Source of the DNA: Epilithonimonas mollis
Lineage (GTDB): Bacteria; Bacteroidota; Bacteroidia; Flavobacteriales; Weeksellaceae
DNA length: 64,000 nt
Reading direction: 5' to 3'
NCBI RefSeq assembly: GCF_900142325.1
Contig: NZ_FRAM01000002.1
Location: forward strand, 124,001-188,000
How positions within the stretch are numbered: the stretch's first letter is position 1; every line of letters starts with the position of its first letter. The position numbers and the translations under genes were made by a program. Positions 46,436 through 55,303 of the stretch are shown one piece after another. The notes under the pieces were generated by a model. It was not told the origin of the DNA and did not search any database. It worked only from the letters and a program-made list of their open reading frames with translations.

Positions 46436-46774
46436 TTAAAAATCAAACTCTTCTCTCTCTTCAGTTGGTAAGGATTTTAAAAACTCGTCAAATTCCCGGC
46501 CTGTGTAATTGCTGTTTGCGCCATAAGAATCGATAATCATGGCTTTGTTTCCATAGACATCTTCTACAAGATAAAGCGCAATATTATCATCGGGATCGCT
46601 TGCTCCCTCGAACCTGTAAACACGGATAATCTTCAGATCTTCTGCACGGTAAGATTTTTCGGTTCCGGAGATGACGAATTTTTTGTCTTCTGTCATCCGG
46701 ACTTCGTCTGTAATTCCTTTTTCTCTAAGTTTTTCCATCACTTGGGAAAGGGTAAGCATTGGTTTGGGACTCAT
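46436..46774 (-). CDS. Conserved small cytosolic protein, function unknown
   Basis: A 112-residue soluble protein without a signal peptide. A helical start (LTLSQVMEKLREKGITDEVRM) is followed by a beta-rich part (KIIRVYRFEGASDPDDNIALYLVEDVYGNKAMIIDSYGANSNY) and an acidic C-terminus (FLKSLPTEEREEFDF). I recall similar unnamed proteins in Chryseobacterium relatives but no function. Gene ends 5 bp from the convergent AsmA-like stop. Confidence 0.65.
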   Translation of the reverse strand: MSPKPMLTLSQVMEKLREKGITDEVRMTEDKKFVISGTEKSYRAEDLKIIRVYRFEGASDPDDNIALYLVEDVYGNKAMIIDSYGANSNYTGREFDEFLKSLPTEEREEFDF

Positions 46775-46827
46775 AACAATATTTTTTTGGATTTGTTATT
46801 AATCATCAAATCATGAACCAAAAAGAA

Positions 46828-46853
46828 AGACTTTACAAAATCTTGTAAAGTCT
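46828..46853 (-). terminator. Terminator of the KDGTPDKRYKANK gene
   Basis: AGACTTTACAA-AATC-TTGTAAAGTCT, 11-bp perfect stem, with T-rich sequence on the minus strand. Confidence 0.65.
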
Positions 46854-46912
46854 AAAAAAATAAAAGTTATGAAAAATTAAATTGTCCCTTTCTTCTTCAT
46901 CGATCAGGAAAT

Positions 46913-47176
46913 TTATTTGTTAGCCTTGTAACGCTTGTCAGGTGTTCCATCCTTTTTAAGCATCTTATTGGCTTTGTATCTTTTGTCCGGCGTGCCGTCT
47001 TTTTTCATTTTGACGTCGGGCGTGTTGGCCACCTTTGCCGCTTGAGCTTCTATAGATTTTGTTGCCTTTTTTTCAGTTTTCTGAGTTTGCTTTTTTGTTG
47101 CAGCGGGTGCTGTTGTTTGTGCTGTTGCTACACCTACGCCGAGAGTCAGTAACAAAGCTGTTAATAAATTTTTCAT
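46913..47176 (-). CDS. Small exported basic repeat protein
   Basis: An 87-residue protein with a signal peptide (VATA|Q) and a highly basic, Lys/Ala/Thr-rich body. The last part holds two nearly identical copies of LKKDGTPDKRYKANK (first copy MKKDGTPDKRYKANK). Proteins with this tandem motif occur widely in Flavobacteriia, in my recollection, without a known role; a surface or nucleic-acid-binding function would fit the charge. It has its own terminator. Confidence 0.65.
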   Translation of the reverse strand: MKNLLTALLLTLGVGVATAQTTAPAATKKQTQKTEKKATKSIEAQAAKVANTPDVKMKKDGTPDKRYKANKMLKKDGTPDKRYKANK

Positions 47177-47279
47177 ATTGATTTTCTTTATGTTTGATAA
47201 AGCAAATGTAGATCAAAAAATGATTCGAAAATCAGAATGTAACAAATTTAACCACAAATTATAACAACTTAAAAACGCC

Positions 47280-47900
47280 TTAAAAAGTAAAACGATAGGC
47301 AAGACTGAGGTTTAGTAATATTGCTTTGGAATAATACTTCTCAATATCCGGATTCTGGTTTCCGATTTTCGCATTATAAAAATTAAGCCTCGTTCCGAAG
47401 ACAACCTGCTGGAAGCCTTCGTTGTCAATGGTATAAATTGCTTTTGCCCCGAAATTGAGACCGCCGTTTCCCTCCCGGAAATCCCCGGAATTGTCCAGGA
47501 ACGGACTTTTCATCCTATATGTGCTGTAGCCGACTAGTTCTTCTATAAAAAAATCATCGGTGATCTTGTCCTCATGAAAAATATAACCGTCAAAATTGTT
47601 CATGGATGGCGCACCGAGATTGCCGAATTTTTCCAAATTTTTGACATCATTGGCAAGAAAATAAGTGTATTCTATCCCCATCCCGAAGTTTTTGTAAATC
47701 TTGACATTGCCGCCGATTCCGAAACCGTAAAAATATCCAAAAACATCTTTAAGAAAATTATTTCCCAGTGCTGTCATGAACTTAACATGCGGATCAACAG
47801 AAAATTTTACATCTTCCTGCCAGTTGTAATGCTTTCGCTTCTGTGCCTGGATTTTCAGAAAACCTATTGCCAAAAATATCAGGAGTAAAAGTTTTCTCAT
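47280..47900 (-). CDS. Small outer-membrane beta-barrel-like protein
   Basis: A 206-residue exported protein with a signal peptide (FLKIQA|Q). The body alternates polar and aromatic residues and ends in LSLAYRFTF, with a terminal Phe typical of an outer membrane barrel. It resembles PorT/OmpW-like small barrels but no family is firm. Its ATG overlaps the stop of the upstream lipoprotein gene by 4 bp (ATGA), so both are translated from one mRNA. Confidence 0.65.
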   Translation of the reverse strand: MRKLLLLIFLAIGFLKIQAQKRKHYNWQEDVKFSVDPHVKFMTALGNNFLKDVFGYFYGFGIGGNVKIYKNFGMGIEYTYFLANDVKNLEKFGNLGAPSMNNFDGYIFHEDKITDDFFIEELVGYSTYRMKSPFLDNSGDFREGNGGLNFGAKAIYTIDNEGFQQVVFGTRLNFYNAKIGNQNPDIEKYYSKAILLNLSLAYRFTF

Positions 47901-48274
47901 TTCAGGATGATATTATTGAAAATGATATACGTTTCTCCGTCCGGAATGTCGATGCTGAGAGAGTCTGTGGATATTTTGCAGCCTTTCGTGCCGGTAGAAA
48001 ATGATTTTATTTTGAAGCTTTTCAGCTGCAGCTTATATGAACCTTTGTCGTATGGTCCGGCTAAAACAAAACTTCCGCTTTCCTTGGCCTGCGTTTCTGC
48101 GATAACTCTTTTATCTTTTACCAGATGAATGGGCTCTTCAAGGAACTTCGGATCGGGATAAGTTATTTTTCCTTCCACATAGGCACGGAAAATCGATGCA
48201 TCATCATCTTTGCACTGGACAGGAAGAAGAGAAAGCAGACAAATTATGGCCGGTATTTTGAAACAGTATTTCAA
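47897..48274 (-). CDS. Lipoprotein, function unknown
   Basis: Taken from a TTG at 48274, this is a 125-residue lipoprotein: MKYCFKIPAIICLLSLLPVQC is an ideal signal with lipobox LPVQC, followed by an Asp-rich linker. The frame is open 21 codons upstream, but the leader there has no sense. A beta-sandwich-like body (ILVKDKRVIAETQAKESGSFVLAG) follows. The next gene, a small beta-barrel, overlaps by 4 bp. Together they may form an envelope pair. Confidence 0.6.
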   Translation of the reverse strand: MKYCFKIPAIICLLSLLPVQCKDDDASIFRAYVEGKITYPDPKFLEEPIHLVKDKRVIAETQAKESGSFVLAGPYDKGSYKLQLKSFKIKSFSTGTKGCKISTDSLSIDIPDGETYIIFNNIILK

Positions 48275-48325
48275 AAGTTCATAGTTTAGGACTATAAAAT
48301 TAAAACTAATTTTTTTGAAAAAAAG

Positions 48326-48333
48326 TATCTTTG
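48326..48333 (+). promoter_or_regulatory. Possible -7 box of mfd
   Basis: TATCTTTG fits TAnnTTTG. A transcript from it would start near 48341, immediately before a strong hairpin (48345-48369). Confidence 0.4.
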
Positions 48334-48344
48334 TCAATAAATAA

Positions 48345-48375
48345 CGATTCCGAAATTTTCTCGGAATCGCTTTTT
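48345..48375 (+). terminator. Leader hairpin with T run before mfd
   Basis: CGATTCCGA (48345-48353), loop AATTTTC, TCGGAATCG (48361-48369), then CTTTTTG. It has the form of an intrinsic terminator, yet no plus-strand gene ends before it; the only plus-strand gene follows 24 bp later. Either an attenuator or a 5' stabilising hairpin of the mfd mRNA is likely. Confidence 0.5.
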
Positions 48376-48393
48376 GCGTTATAGCTTTTCATA

Positions 48394-51300
48394 ATGGAAT
48401 TAAAAAAAATCAATCAAAATCTGCTTCCTGACCTGCTTCAGAAACAATTCGGAAGTGAGATTTTTTCACAGATATCAACACGTCAGCATATTTCTGTCAA
48501 AGGAACTGCCGGTTCTGTTGTCTCGATTCTGGCAGCAGAATTATTTCTGACCAGGAACAAAACCATACTTTATCTTGTTGATGACAAGGAAGAGGCACTT
48601 TACATCAGTGCAGAAATGGAAGACCTGTTGGGGAAAGATCATGTTCTCTATTTTCCGGCAACACATCTTGAACCTTATCAGATTGAAAAAACGCAGAACG
48701 CCAACCTTGTTTTGAGAACGGAAGTGATTAACAAACTGAATTCCGGGAAATCGCCGAAAGTAATTGTCGCTTTTATCGGTGCATTATCGGAGAAAGTTCT
48801 GAAGAAGGAAGATTTCAAAGCCATTTCTCATCAGATAAAAGTTGGTGATCAGTTGGATTTTGATTTTGTAGATGAGTTGCTGAATCATTATCAGTTCAAT
48901 CAAACCGATTTTGTTTCCGAACCTGGCGAATTCTCTGTCCGAGGTGGAATTGTGGATGTTTTTTCTTTCTCCAATGAGAAACCTTACCGAATCACATTTT
49001 TCGGAAATGAAGTGGAAAGCATCAAAACATTCGATATAGAATCTCAGCTTTCTCTTGATAAAATTGATGAATTCCAGTTGGTTTCCAACATGAATTTTTC
49101 GGTTTCCGGAAGTAAGGTTTCTTTCTTTGAATTATTGCCTGATGACAGCTTAGTCATTTCTAAAAATCTTTATCTTTCCACAAAAAGAATCAGGGAGTTC
49201 CACGAAAAAGCCTTAGAAAAATTCGATACGTTAAGCAAGGATATCAAACACAGAAGCCCGGACGAATTATTTCTTTCTGAACCTGAATTTCAGAATAAAT
49301 TAATCAAATACAAAACCATAGATTTTAGTTCTCAGCCGTTCGACCTTCCAAAGGTTCAGAAGGTAGAACTCAACCAGACCCAGCAACCGAGTTTTCATAA
49401 AAACTTCGAATTGCTGATTCAGGATCTGGAAGAAAAACAAGGTCAGGGATTTGATACCTGGATTTCTTTTTCATCGGAAAAACAGAAAGAAAGATTAGAA
49501 TCGATTTTTGAAGAACTTCAGCACAAGATTCCGTTCAAAAGCTTCAAATCCGAACTGCACGAGGGTTTTGTGGATTCTGATAACAAGATCCTGGTTTATA
49601 CAGACCATCAGATTTTTGACCGTTACCAACGGTACAAATCTAAAGATGGCTTTGCAAAGTCAGAACAACTGACACTCAAGGATCTAATGTCTCTTAAAGT
49701 TGGCGATTACATTGCTCATATCGACCACGGAATCGGGAAATTTATGGGATTGGTTAAAGTCAATAATGACGGCAAAATCCAGGAATGTTTCAAATTGACT
49801 TACAAAAATGGAGATTTACTTTACGTGAGTATCCACTCACTTCACAAAATTTCCAAATACAACGGGCCGGACGGAAGAGAGATTATCCTTAGCAAACTCG
49901 GTTCGCCAGCCTGGAAATCCTTAAAACAAAAAACAAAAGCCAGAGTTAAGCAAATCGCTTTTGACCTGATAAAACTCTATGCCGAAAGAAAAACCGCAAA
50001 AGGCTTCCAGTATTCTCCGGATTCTTATCTTCAAAATGAGTTGGAGGCGAGTTTCCTCTATGAAGATACGCCCGACCAGGAAAAAGCGACGATTGATGTC
50101 AAAAAAGATATGGAAGATGAAGGCGTTATGGACCGATTGATTTGTGGTGATGTCGGATTCGGGAAAACGGAGGTTGCGATTCGTGCGGCTTTCAAAGCGG
50201 CGACTGACAGTAAACAGGTAGCGATTCTGGTTCCGACAACGATTTTGGCTTTCCAACATTACAGAAGTTTCAAAGAACGGTTGAAAGATTTCCCGGTTAA
50301 TATTTCTTATTTAAATCGTTTCAGAACTGCGAAACAGAAATCTGAAACATTGGCAGGTTTGAAAGATGGGAAAATCGATATTGTGATCGGCACACATCAA
50401 TTGGCTTCAGATAAAGTGAAATTCAAGAATCTAGGCTTACTGATTATTGATGAAGAACATAAATTCGGAGTTTCTGTCAAAGATAAATTGAAGACGATGA
50501 AAACCAATGTTGATACATTGACATTGACGGCGACGCCAATTCCGAGAACTTTGCAATTCTCTTTGATGGCAGCAAGAGATTTATCGGTGATTAAAACGCC
50601 ACCGCCCAACCGTCAGCCTGTTGAAACACAGATTATCGGCTTTGATGAAGAGATTATCCGTGATGCGGTTTCTTATGAATTGCAGCGAGACGGACAGGTT
50701 TATTTCATCAATAACAGAATCGAAAACCTGAAAGATATCGCCGGATTAATCCAAAGATTAGTTCCTGATGCTCGCGTGATTACCGGACACGGACAAATGG
50801 AAGGGAAGCAAATGGAACAGAATGTTTTGGATTTTATGGAAGGAAAATATGACGTATTGGTCGCCACAACCATCATCGAAAGTGGCGTGGATGTCCCGAA
50901 TGCGAATACGATTTTCATCAATGATGCGCAACGTTTTGGCATGGCAGACCTGCACCAGATGCGTGGTAGAGTCGGGCGAAGCAACCGAAAGGCATTCTGT
51001 TATATGATAACGCCGCCGTTTGATATGATGACTTCTGATGCGAGAAAACGTCTGGAGGCGATAGAGCAATTTTCGGATCTTGGAAGTGGTTTCCAGATTG
51101 CTATGAAAGATCTGGAAATCCGTGGCGCAGGCGATTTGCTTGGTGCGGAACAAAGTGGTTTTATCAACGAAATGGGGTTTGAGACGTATCAGAAAATGAT
51201 GCAGGAAGCTTTGGAAGAACTGAAAGATGATGAGAATTTTGAAAACCTTTTTGAAAACGAGGAAGACCGGAACAAACTTTTCAAATCAACGAAAGAAGTT

Positions 51301-51741
51301 AATATAGATACCGATCTGGAACTGATGTTGCCGGATGGTTATGTGAGTTCTACGGAAGAACGTTTGTCATTGTATCAGAAACTGGCCGATATTCAAAATG
51401 CTAAAGAATTGCAACAGTTTGAAAATGAGCTGAAAGATCGATTCGGAAAATTACCTGATGAAGCTATTAATCTTCTGAAATCTGTGGAACTGAAATGGCT
51501 GGCGGCAGAAATCGGATTTGATAAACTGGTGGTTAAGAACAAAGTTTTCCTAGGATATTTCCCGGCAAATCCCCAAGACAAATTCTACCAGAGCGAAAAA
51601 TTCAAGAAAATCATCTCTTATCTTACACAAAATCCGGCAGAAGCGACGTTAAAAGAAAAGAACAACCAGCTGATGATGCGGAAAGATAATGTCAAAAATG
51701 TGGATGAGGTGAACCTGGTTCTGAATCGGATTTTAGCTTAA
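48394..51741 (+). CDS. mfd: Transcription-repair coupling factor
   Basis: An 1115-residue translocase that removes stalled RNA polymerase and recruits UvrA. The UvrB-homologous N-region (VSEPGEFSVRGGIVDVFSF) is intact. The RNA polymerase-interacting CarD-like domain starts near LKVGDYIAHIDHGIGKF. The RecG-like motor has Walker A CGDVGFGKTEVAIRAA, the DEEH box LLIIDEEHKFG, TATPIPRTLQ and QMRGRVGRS. The C-terminal TRCF domain is present (about 985-1100). Length is normal. Confidence 0.97.
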   Translation: MELKKINQNLLPDLLQKQFGSEIFSQISTRQHISVKGTAGSVVSILAAELFLTRNKTILYLVDDKEEALYISAEMEDLLGKDHVLYFPATHLEPYQIEKTQNANLVLRTEVINKLNSGKSPKVIVAFIGALSEKVLKKEDFKAISHQIKVGDQLDFDFVDELLNHYQFNQTDFVSEPGEFSVRGGIVDVFSFSNEKPYRITFFGNEVESIKTFDIESQLSLDKIDEFQLVSNMNFSVSGSKVSFFELLPDDSLVISKNLYLSTKRIREFHEKALEKFDTLSKDIKHRSPDELFLSEPEFQNKLIKYKTIDFSSQPFDLPKVQKVELNQTQQPSFHKNFELLIQDLEEKQGQGFDTWISFSSEKQKERLESIFEELQHKIPFKSFKSELHEGFVDSDNKILVYTDHQIFDRYQRYKSKDGFAKSEQLTLKDLMSLKVGDYIAHIDHGIGKFMGLVKVNNDGKIQECFKLTYKNGDLLYVSIHSLHKISKYNGPDGREIILSKLGSPAWKSLKQKTKARVKQIAFDLIKLYAERKTAKGFQYSPDSYLQNELEASFLYEDTPDQEKATIDVKKDMEDEGVMDRLICGDVGFGKTEVAIRAAFKAATDSKQVAILVPTTILAFQHYRSFKERLKDFPVNISYLNRFRTAKQKSETLAGLKDGKIDIVIGTHQLASDKVKFKNLGLLIIDEEHKFGVSVKDKLKTMKTNVDTLTLTATPIPRTLQFSLMAARDLSVIKTPPPNRQPVETQIIGFDEEIIRDAVSYELQRDGQVYFINNRIENLKDIAGLIQRLVPDARVITGHGQMEGKQMEQNVLDFMEGKYDVLVATTIIESGVDVPNANTIFINDAQRFGMADLHQMRGRVGRSNRKAFCYMITPPFDMMTSDARKRLEAIEQFSDLGSGFQIAMKDLEIRGAGDLLGAEQSGFINEMGFETYQKMMQEALEELKDDENFENLFENEEDRNKLFKSTKEVNIDTDLELMLPDGYVSSTEERLSLYQKLADIQNAKELQQFENELKDRFGKLPDEAINLLKSVELKWLAAEIGFDKLVVKNKVFLGYFPANPQDKFYQSEKFKKIISYLTQNPAEATLKEKNNQLMMRKDNVKNVDEVNLVLNRILA

Positions 51742-51758
51742 AAAGTTATTTTGGTTTG

Positions 51759-52751
51759 ATGAATCGATTTAAAATTAATCTTATTGAAAAGAAAATTATT
51801 GTGCTGACATTTACAATAATCGCTTCTTTCTGCAACGCTCAAATCCTGAAATACCACTACGACAAAGAAATGACTTTCCTAAGTGAAGCGGATAGTCTGA
51901 GCGGTATTTCCGTGAGATTTAATTCTAAAGATAAGTCGGTTCCGGTTTATTCCATTGAGTTTAATTCCGATAAAAAATCGATTAGAAATACGGTGGATTT
52001 CTATTACAATTACCGGAAAAACATGTACAGGATGGACGGTTTATTGTTCAATAAAAAATATGTTTCTGCCAATGGTTTCCGGACTTACAGCGCCTCTTCA
52101 CCCATCCGATATTTCAAAAAAGCATCGGATACTTTGTATGATTACAGATCATACAAAAATCTCGAGAAAAGAATCGCAACTGACAAAGACGGAACCAAAA
52201 TCGAGTTGTTTGTCGCCAATCTCAATGATGGAATCGATTATTCCGAACCTGCGCTTTTCTATCTTTCGGAACATTATGGCATTTCGCCAGGCTTAGGAAA
52301 AGGGGAAGTTGTGGTGTACGCGAATTATATTTTCAGCAATAGCAACAGTTCCGGTAATTTCGTAAAGTTAAAGGATATCAATCATGTTATGTATTTCAAC
52401 ACAGAACAAATTGAAGCTTTGATTGATGACAGATATCGAAGTTTCATGGAGAGATCCAGGCCGGAGAAAATGCCTGGTTACTGTTCTGTGACATCATTTG
52501 GAAAAGATGTGGATGAAAGGACAACGGAAGTGCTGAACGATTTTCTGGATCATATCTGTGACTATTATGAGCTATGGAGCAGACATGAAAATCCCGAAAA
52601 TTTCAAATCTTATTATGATGACGAACAGGAGAGACGGACAGAAATCTACAAAAGAATCAAAAATCTGAATGAAAAGCAGCTGAAAATCTATACCAGCGAA
52701 CTCAATCAATTGAAAAATCAGAACCTCACCGAGAATTTTGATTATCAATAA
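51759..52751 (+). CDS. Exported protein, function unknown
   Basis: A 330-residue protein started at the ATG at 51759 (a TTG lies one codon before). A long N-region with a signal peptide (SFCNA|Q) is followed by an alpha/beta domain containing two Asp-rich stretches and many Tyr. The C-terminus is helical and charged (EQERRTEIYKRIKNLNEKQLKIY), perhaps a coiled coil. I do not recognise a family. It follows mfd by 17 bp on the same strand. Confidence 0.6.
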   Translation: MNRFKINLIEKKIIVLTFTIIASFCNAQILKYHYDKEMTFLSEADSLSGISVRFNSKDKSVPVYSIEFNSDKKSIRNTVDFYYNYRKNMYRMDGLLFNKKYVSANGFRTYSASSPIRYFKKASDTLYDYRSYKNLEKRIATDKDGTKIELFVANLNDGIDYSEPALFYLSEHYGISPGLGKGEVVVYANYIFSNSNSSGNFVKLKDINHVMYFNTEQIEALIDDRYRSFMERSRPEKMPGYCSVTSFGKDVDERTTEVLNDFLDHICDYYELWSRHENPENFKSYYDDEQERRTEIYKRIKNLNEKQLKIYTSELNQLKNQNLTENFDYQ

Positions 52752-52791
52752 CACGGAGGAAAAAACTGCCCTCACATTAATTTTAAAAAAT

Positions 52792-52799
52792 TAACTTTG
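52792..52799 (+). promoter_or_regulatory. Possible -7 box of the 298-residue lipoprotein gene
   Basis: TAACTTTG fits TAnnTTTG, 19 bp before the ATG at 52819. Confidence 0.45.
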
Positions 52800-52818
52800 C
52801 AATCATAAAAATCAAACA

Positions 52819-53715
52819 ATGAAAACAATACTTTATATATTCGGATTATTACTCATCACTTCTTGCAGCCCGACTGCTGATGAAAACGGCGACTTTCTCC
52901 ACGGAGTCGATTATGAAACCGGTATCGATACAGGCGGTAATAATGGCGGATCAGGAACAGCGCCTGACAAATTACTGAAAAAAGTAACCATCAATGACGA
53001 AGGTGATATTCTGGTATATACTTATAATTACAATTCGAGTAAAAAGCTCACTGGCGTTACTACTGACGACGGCAGTATAAAAATCGATATCACTTATGAA
53101 TCATCGGGGAATATTGCCAAAATCGTTAGAACGGAAAATAGTATGGGCGTAATCTCTACGGAAGAAATAGTGCCTACCTATACAAGCAATCAAATTACCA
53201 AGCTGAATGTAACACACAAAGAAGCGGGAGGATCCATAAAAAGTGTGGCTAATCTAACCTATGCTTCCAATGGCTGGCCGGCTTCAATAAAAGAAGATAT
53301 CTACACAGAGGATAACACCAAGATAGCCGCTAACTTCGTCTCCAATCTTTCCTATTCAGGAAATAATATATCCAAATGGAACTTCAAATCATCTTTTGTA
53401 ACAGGATTGCCGGTACCGGTTTTTGATTTTTTGCAAGAGATGGAACTGACTGTCAACCTTTCCAAGTATGACAATAAGATCAACCCCTTCAACCTGTTAC
53501 CAAAAGATTATTTGATTGCAACCATTCATGCAGAAGCCGATGCAAGCAGCATCACCGGGTTTGCAAAAAATAATTCCACCAGCATAAATGTTATTTTTAA
53601 TGTGGCCGGAAACACTATGCAGGATACTCAGTCAGCCATCTACCTTTATGATAAAGACGGCTATCCCACTTCCGTAACAGCAACAGATATCGTTACCAAA
53701 TTCGAATACCAGTAG
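52819..53715 (+). CDS. Lipoprotein with YD-like strand repeats
   Basis: A 298-residue lipoprotein (lipobox ITSC, Cys near residue 16) with a Gly/Asn-rich linker. The body has the look of short beta-hairpin repeats (TYNYNSSKKLTGVTTDDGSIKIDITYESSGNIAKIV), as in DUF4595 and YD/RHS-like lipoproteins common in Bacteroidota. Function unknown. pth starts 2 bp after its stop, so the two are translated from one transcript. Confidence 0.65.
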   Translation: MKTILYIFGLLLITSCSPTADENGDFLHGVDYETGIDTGGNNGGSGTAPDKLLKKVTINDEGDILVYTYNYNSSKKLTGVTTDDGSIKIDITYESSGNIAKIVRTENSMGVISTEEIVPTYTSNQITKLNVTHKEAGGSIKSVANLTYASNGWPASIKEDIYTEDNTKIAANFVSNLSYSGNNISKWNFKSSFVTGLPVPVFDFLQEMELTVNLSKYDNKINPFNLLPKDYLIATIHAEADASSITGFAKNNSTSINVIFNVAGNTMQDTQSAIYLYDKDGYPTSVTATDIVTKFEYQ

Positions 53716-53717
53716 CA

Positions 53718-54281
53718 ATGAAATATCTGATTGTCGGTATCGGTAACAAAGGGGAAGAGTATGCAGAAACCCGGCACAATATCGGTTTCAAAGTCGCCGA
53801 AAAAATTGCTGAAAAAATAGAAGCGCCATTCAGGTCTTCCAATTTCGGACTGCTTGCCGAAGGGAAATATAAAGGCAGAAAAGTCTTCATTCTGAAACCT
53901 GATACCTATGTTAATCTCTCCGGAAACGCTGTGAAGTTCTGGATGCAGAAAGAAAATATCCCTTTGGAGAACATCTTGATCATTACCGATGATCTGGCTT
54001 TGCCATTCGGATCATTGAGGATGAAAATGAAAGGTTCTGATGCGGGTCACAATGGCCTGAAAAGTATCCAGGCACAATTGAATACTCAAAATTATGCAAG
54101 ATTAAGATTCGGGATTTCGGCAGATTTTTCGGAAGGGAAACAGGCCGATTATGTTCTTGGCAACTGGAACGAAACCGAAAAAGAAACGCTCCCCGAAAGA
54201 ATCGAAAAATTCTCGCAGGCCGCCCTGTCCTTTATCTTTGCAGGTGTTCAGAATACCATGTCAGCTTTCAACGGCAAATAA
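53718..54281 (+). CDS. pth: Peptidyl-tRNA hydrolase
   Basis: A 187-residue cytosolic enzyme that releases tRNA from drop-off peptidyl-tRNA. The N-terminal GIGNKGEEYAETRHNIGF has the catalytic His; PDTYVNLSGNAV and DDLALPFGSLRMKMKGSDAGHNGLKS supply the substrate-binding Asn and Asp. Length is normal. It follows the lipoprotein gene by 2 bp. Downstream the same reading frame stays open for 83 further codons after the stop. Confidence 0.95.
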   Translation: MKYLIVGIGNKGEEYAETRHNIGFKVAEKIAEKIEAPFRSSNFGLLAEGKYKGRKVFILKPDTYVNLSGNAVKFWMQKENIPLENILIITDDLALPFGSLRMKMKGSDAGHNGLKSIQAQLNTQNYARLRFGISADFSEGKQADYVLGNWNETEKETLPERIEKFSQAALSFIFAGVQNTMSAFNGK

Positions 54282-54616
54282 ACAACTTTAGTTGGCCCTG
54301 CTGCACGATCAGTAAAAGTCGTTCCGGGGTCAGAAGTCCGGAAAACATTCTCCGTACAGGCAAAGATCCGTCCCGAAGATCTACCGGTACTTTCCGCAAA
54401 CTTATGGACGCAGTCCGAAGACTCCGTGATGCAGTCCGAAGACTCTGTGACGGCATCCCGATGCCTATGGAATGGGCAAAATGCACTTTTCCTCGAATAT
54501 CCTTTTTTTTTGACTCGAATGATCCTTTTTTGATACCGCCGGCTGCCGGAAATTAGTAAGCCGGATAAATAAATTACCCGGCCTACCACCCTAATTGTAT
54601 GAAGAAAAAATATTTC
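54282..54616. other. Gene-free stretch with open frames and hairpin
   Basis: This 335-bp gap carries no gene I can support. It is more G+C-rich than its flanks. The pth frame stays open after the TAA to a TGA at 54531, and two antisense frames (113 and 72 codons) are open, but none shows a family or a ribosome site. It holds a 21-bp tandem repeat and a hairpin GTAAGCCGG/CCGGCCTAC (54556-54586), possibly a terminator for the carbonic anhydrase gene. Confidence 0.5.
54410..54451. repeat. 21-bp tandem repeat, two copies
   Basis: GCAGTCCGAAGACTCCGTGA (54410 on) is followed at 54431 by the same unit with one internal change (CTCTGTGA); each unit is 21 bp. A multiple of three would keep any reading frame open. 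Confidence 0.7.
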
Positions 54617-55252
54617 CTATAACCATGCTACAACGCCGGTTTCGACGTCATAGTTTGCGCCTACGATTTTGATTTTACCTTCGTCTTCCAGCCTTTTCAG
54701 CGTGGAGCTTTGTTTACGAATGTCATCTATCGCGTACTTTACATTGTGATGGTTCAGTCTTTCCAGAAGATCTTCATTTTTGGATGAGCGTTCTTCACCA
54801 TCTTTAATGATGTTTTTGATGATCGGGTCAAAGTGCCCGATCAGGTGATTCAGGTTGTCCATTCCCATGCCTTCAATTGCTGCCGCATCCAGACCTCCTT
54901 TCAGCGCCCCGCATTTCGAATGTCCTAAAACCACTACCAGTTTAGAGCCTGCTACGTTGCAGCCGAATTCCATAGACCCCAGAATATCCTGATTGACAAA
55001 GTTCCCGGCAATCCTCACACTAAAAATGTCCCCAAGACCCTGGTCAAAAATCAGTTCGGCAGAGGTGCGGCTGTCAATGCAGCTCAGGATCACGGCGAAT
55101 GGCCATTGCCCTTCCCGAGTGGCATTTACCTGTGCCAATAGATCTCTGTTGGCTTTCAGGTTGTTGACGAATCTTTCGTTGCCTTCTTTAAGAATTTCCA
55201 ATGCTTTTTCCGGTGTTATCGTAGATTGGGTTTCTGATGTATGTGCTTTCAT
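54617..55252 (-). CDS. Beta-class carbonic anhydrase (211 residues)
   Basis: A 211-residue zinc enzyme interconverting CO2 and bicarbonate. Zinc ligands are Cys58, His111 and Cys114 (SCIDSRTSAEL; LGHSKCGALKG), with the Asp60-Arg62 dyad. No signal peptide, so cytosolic. It is adjacent to a SulP transporter, 51 bp away on the same strand, which suggests the enzyme supplies or uses bicarbonate moved by that protein. A second, different beta-type enzyme lies at 57398. Confidence 0.92.
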   Translation of the reverse strand: MKAHTSETQSTITPEKALEILKEGNERFVNNLKANRDLLAQVNATREGQWPFAVILSCIDSRTSAELIFDQGLGDIFSVRIAGNFVNQDILGSMEFGCNVAGSKLVVVLGHSKCGALKGGLDAAAIEGMGMDNLNHLIGHFDPIIKNIIKDGEERSSKNEDLLERLNHHNVKYAIDDIRKQSSTLKRLEDEGKIKIVGANYDVETGVVAWL

Positions 55253-55303
55253 ATTTTCTTTAAATTTTATTGTTGTGTTTTATGTTAATAATTAATTTTA
55301 TAG

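Noticed and set aside
54282-54533. C-terminal extension of pth by stop-codon readthrough
   Set aside because: The 187-residue protein is already the usual full length, and the extension shows no fold or conservation.
54248-54589. 113-codon antisense frame after pth
   Set aside because: It overlaps the end of pth, is arginine/serine-rich through the 21-bp repeat, and shows no recognisable domain or signal.
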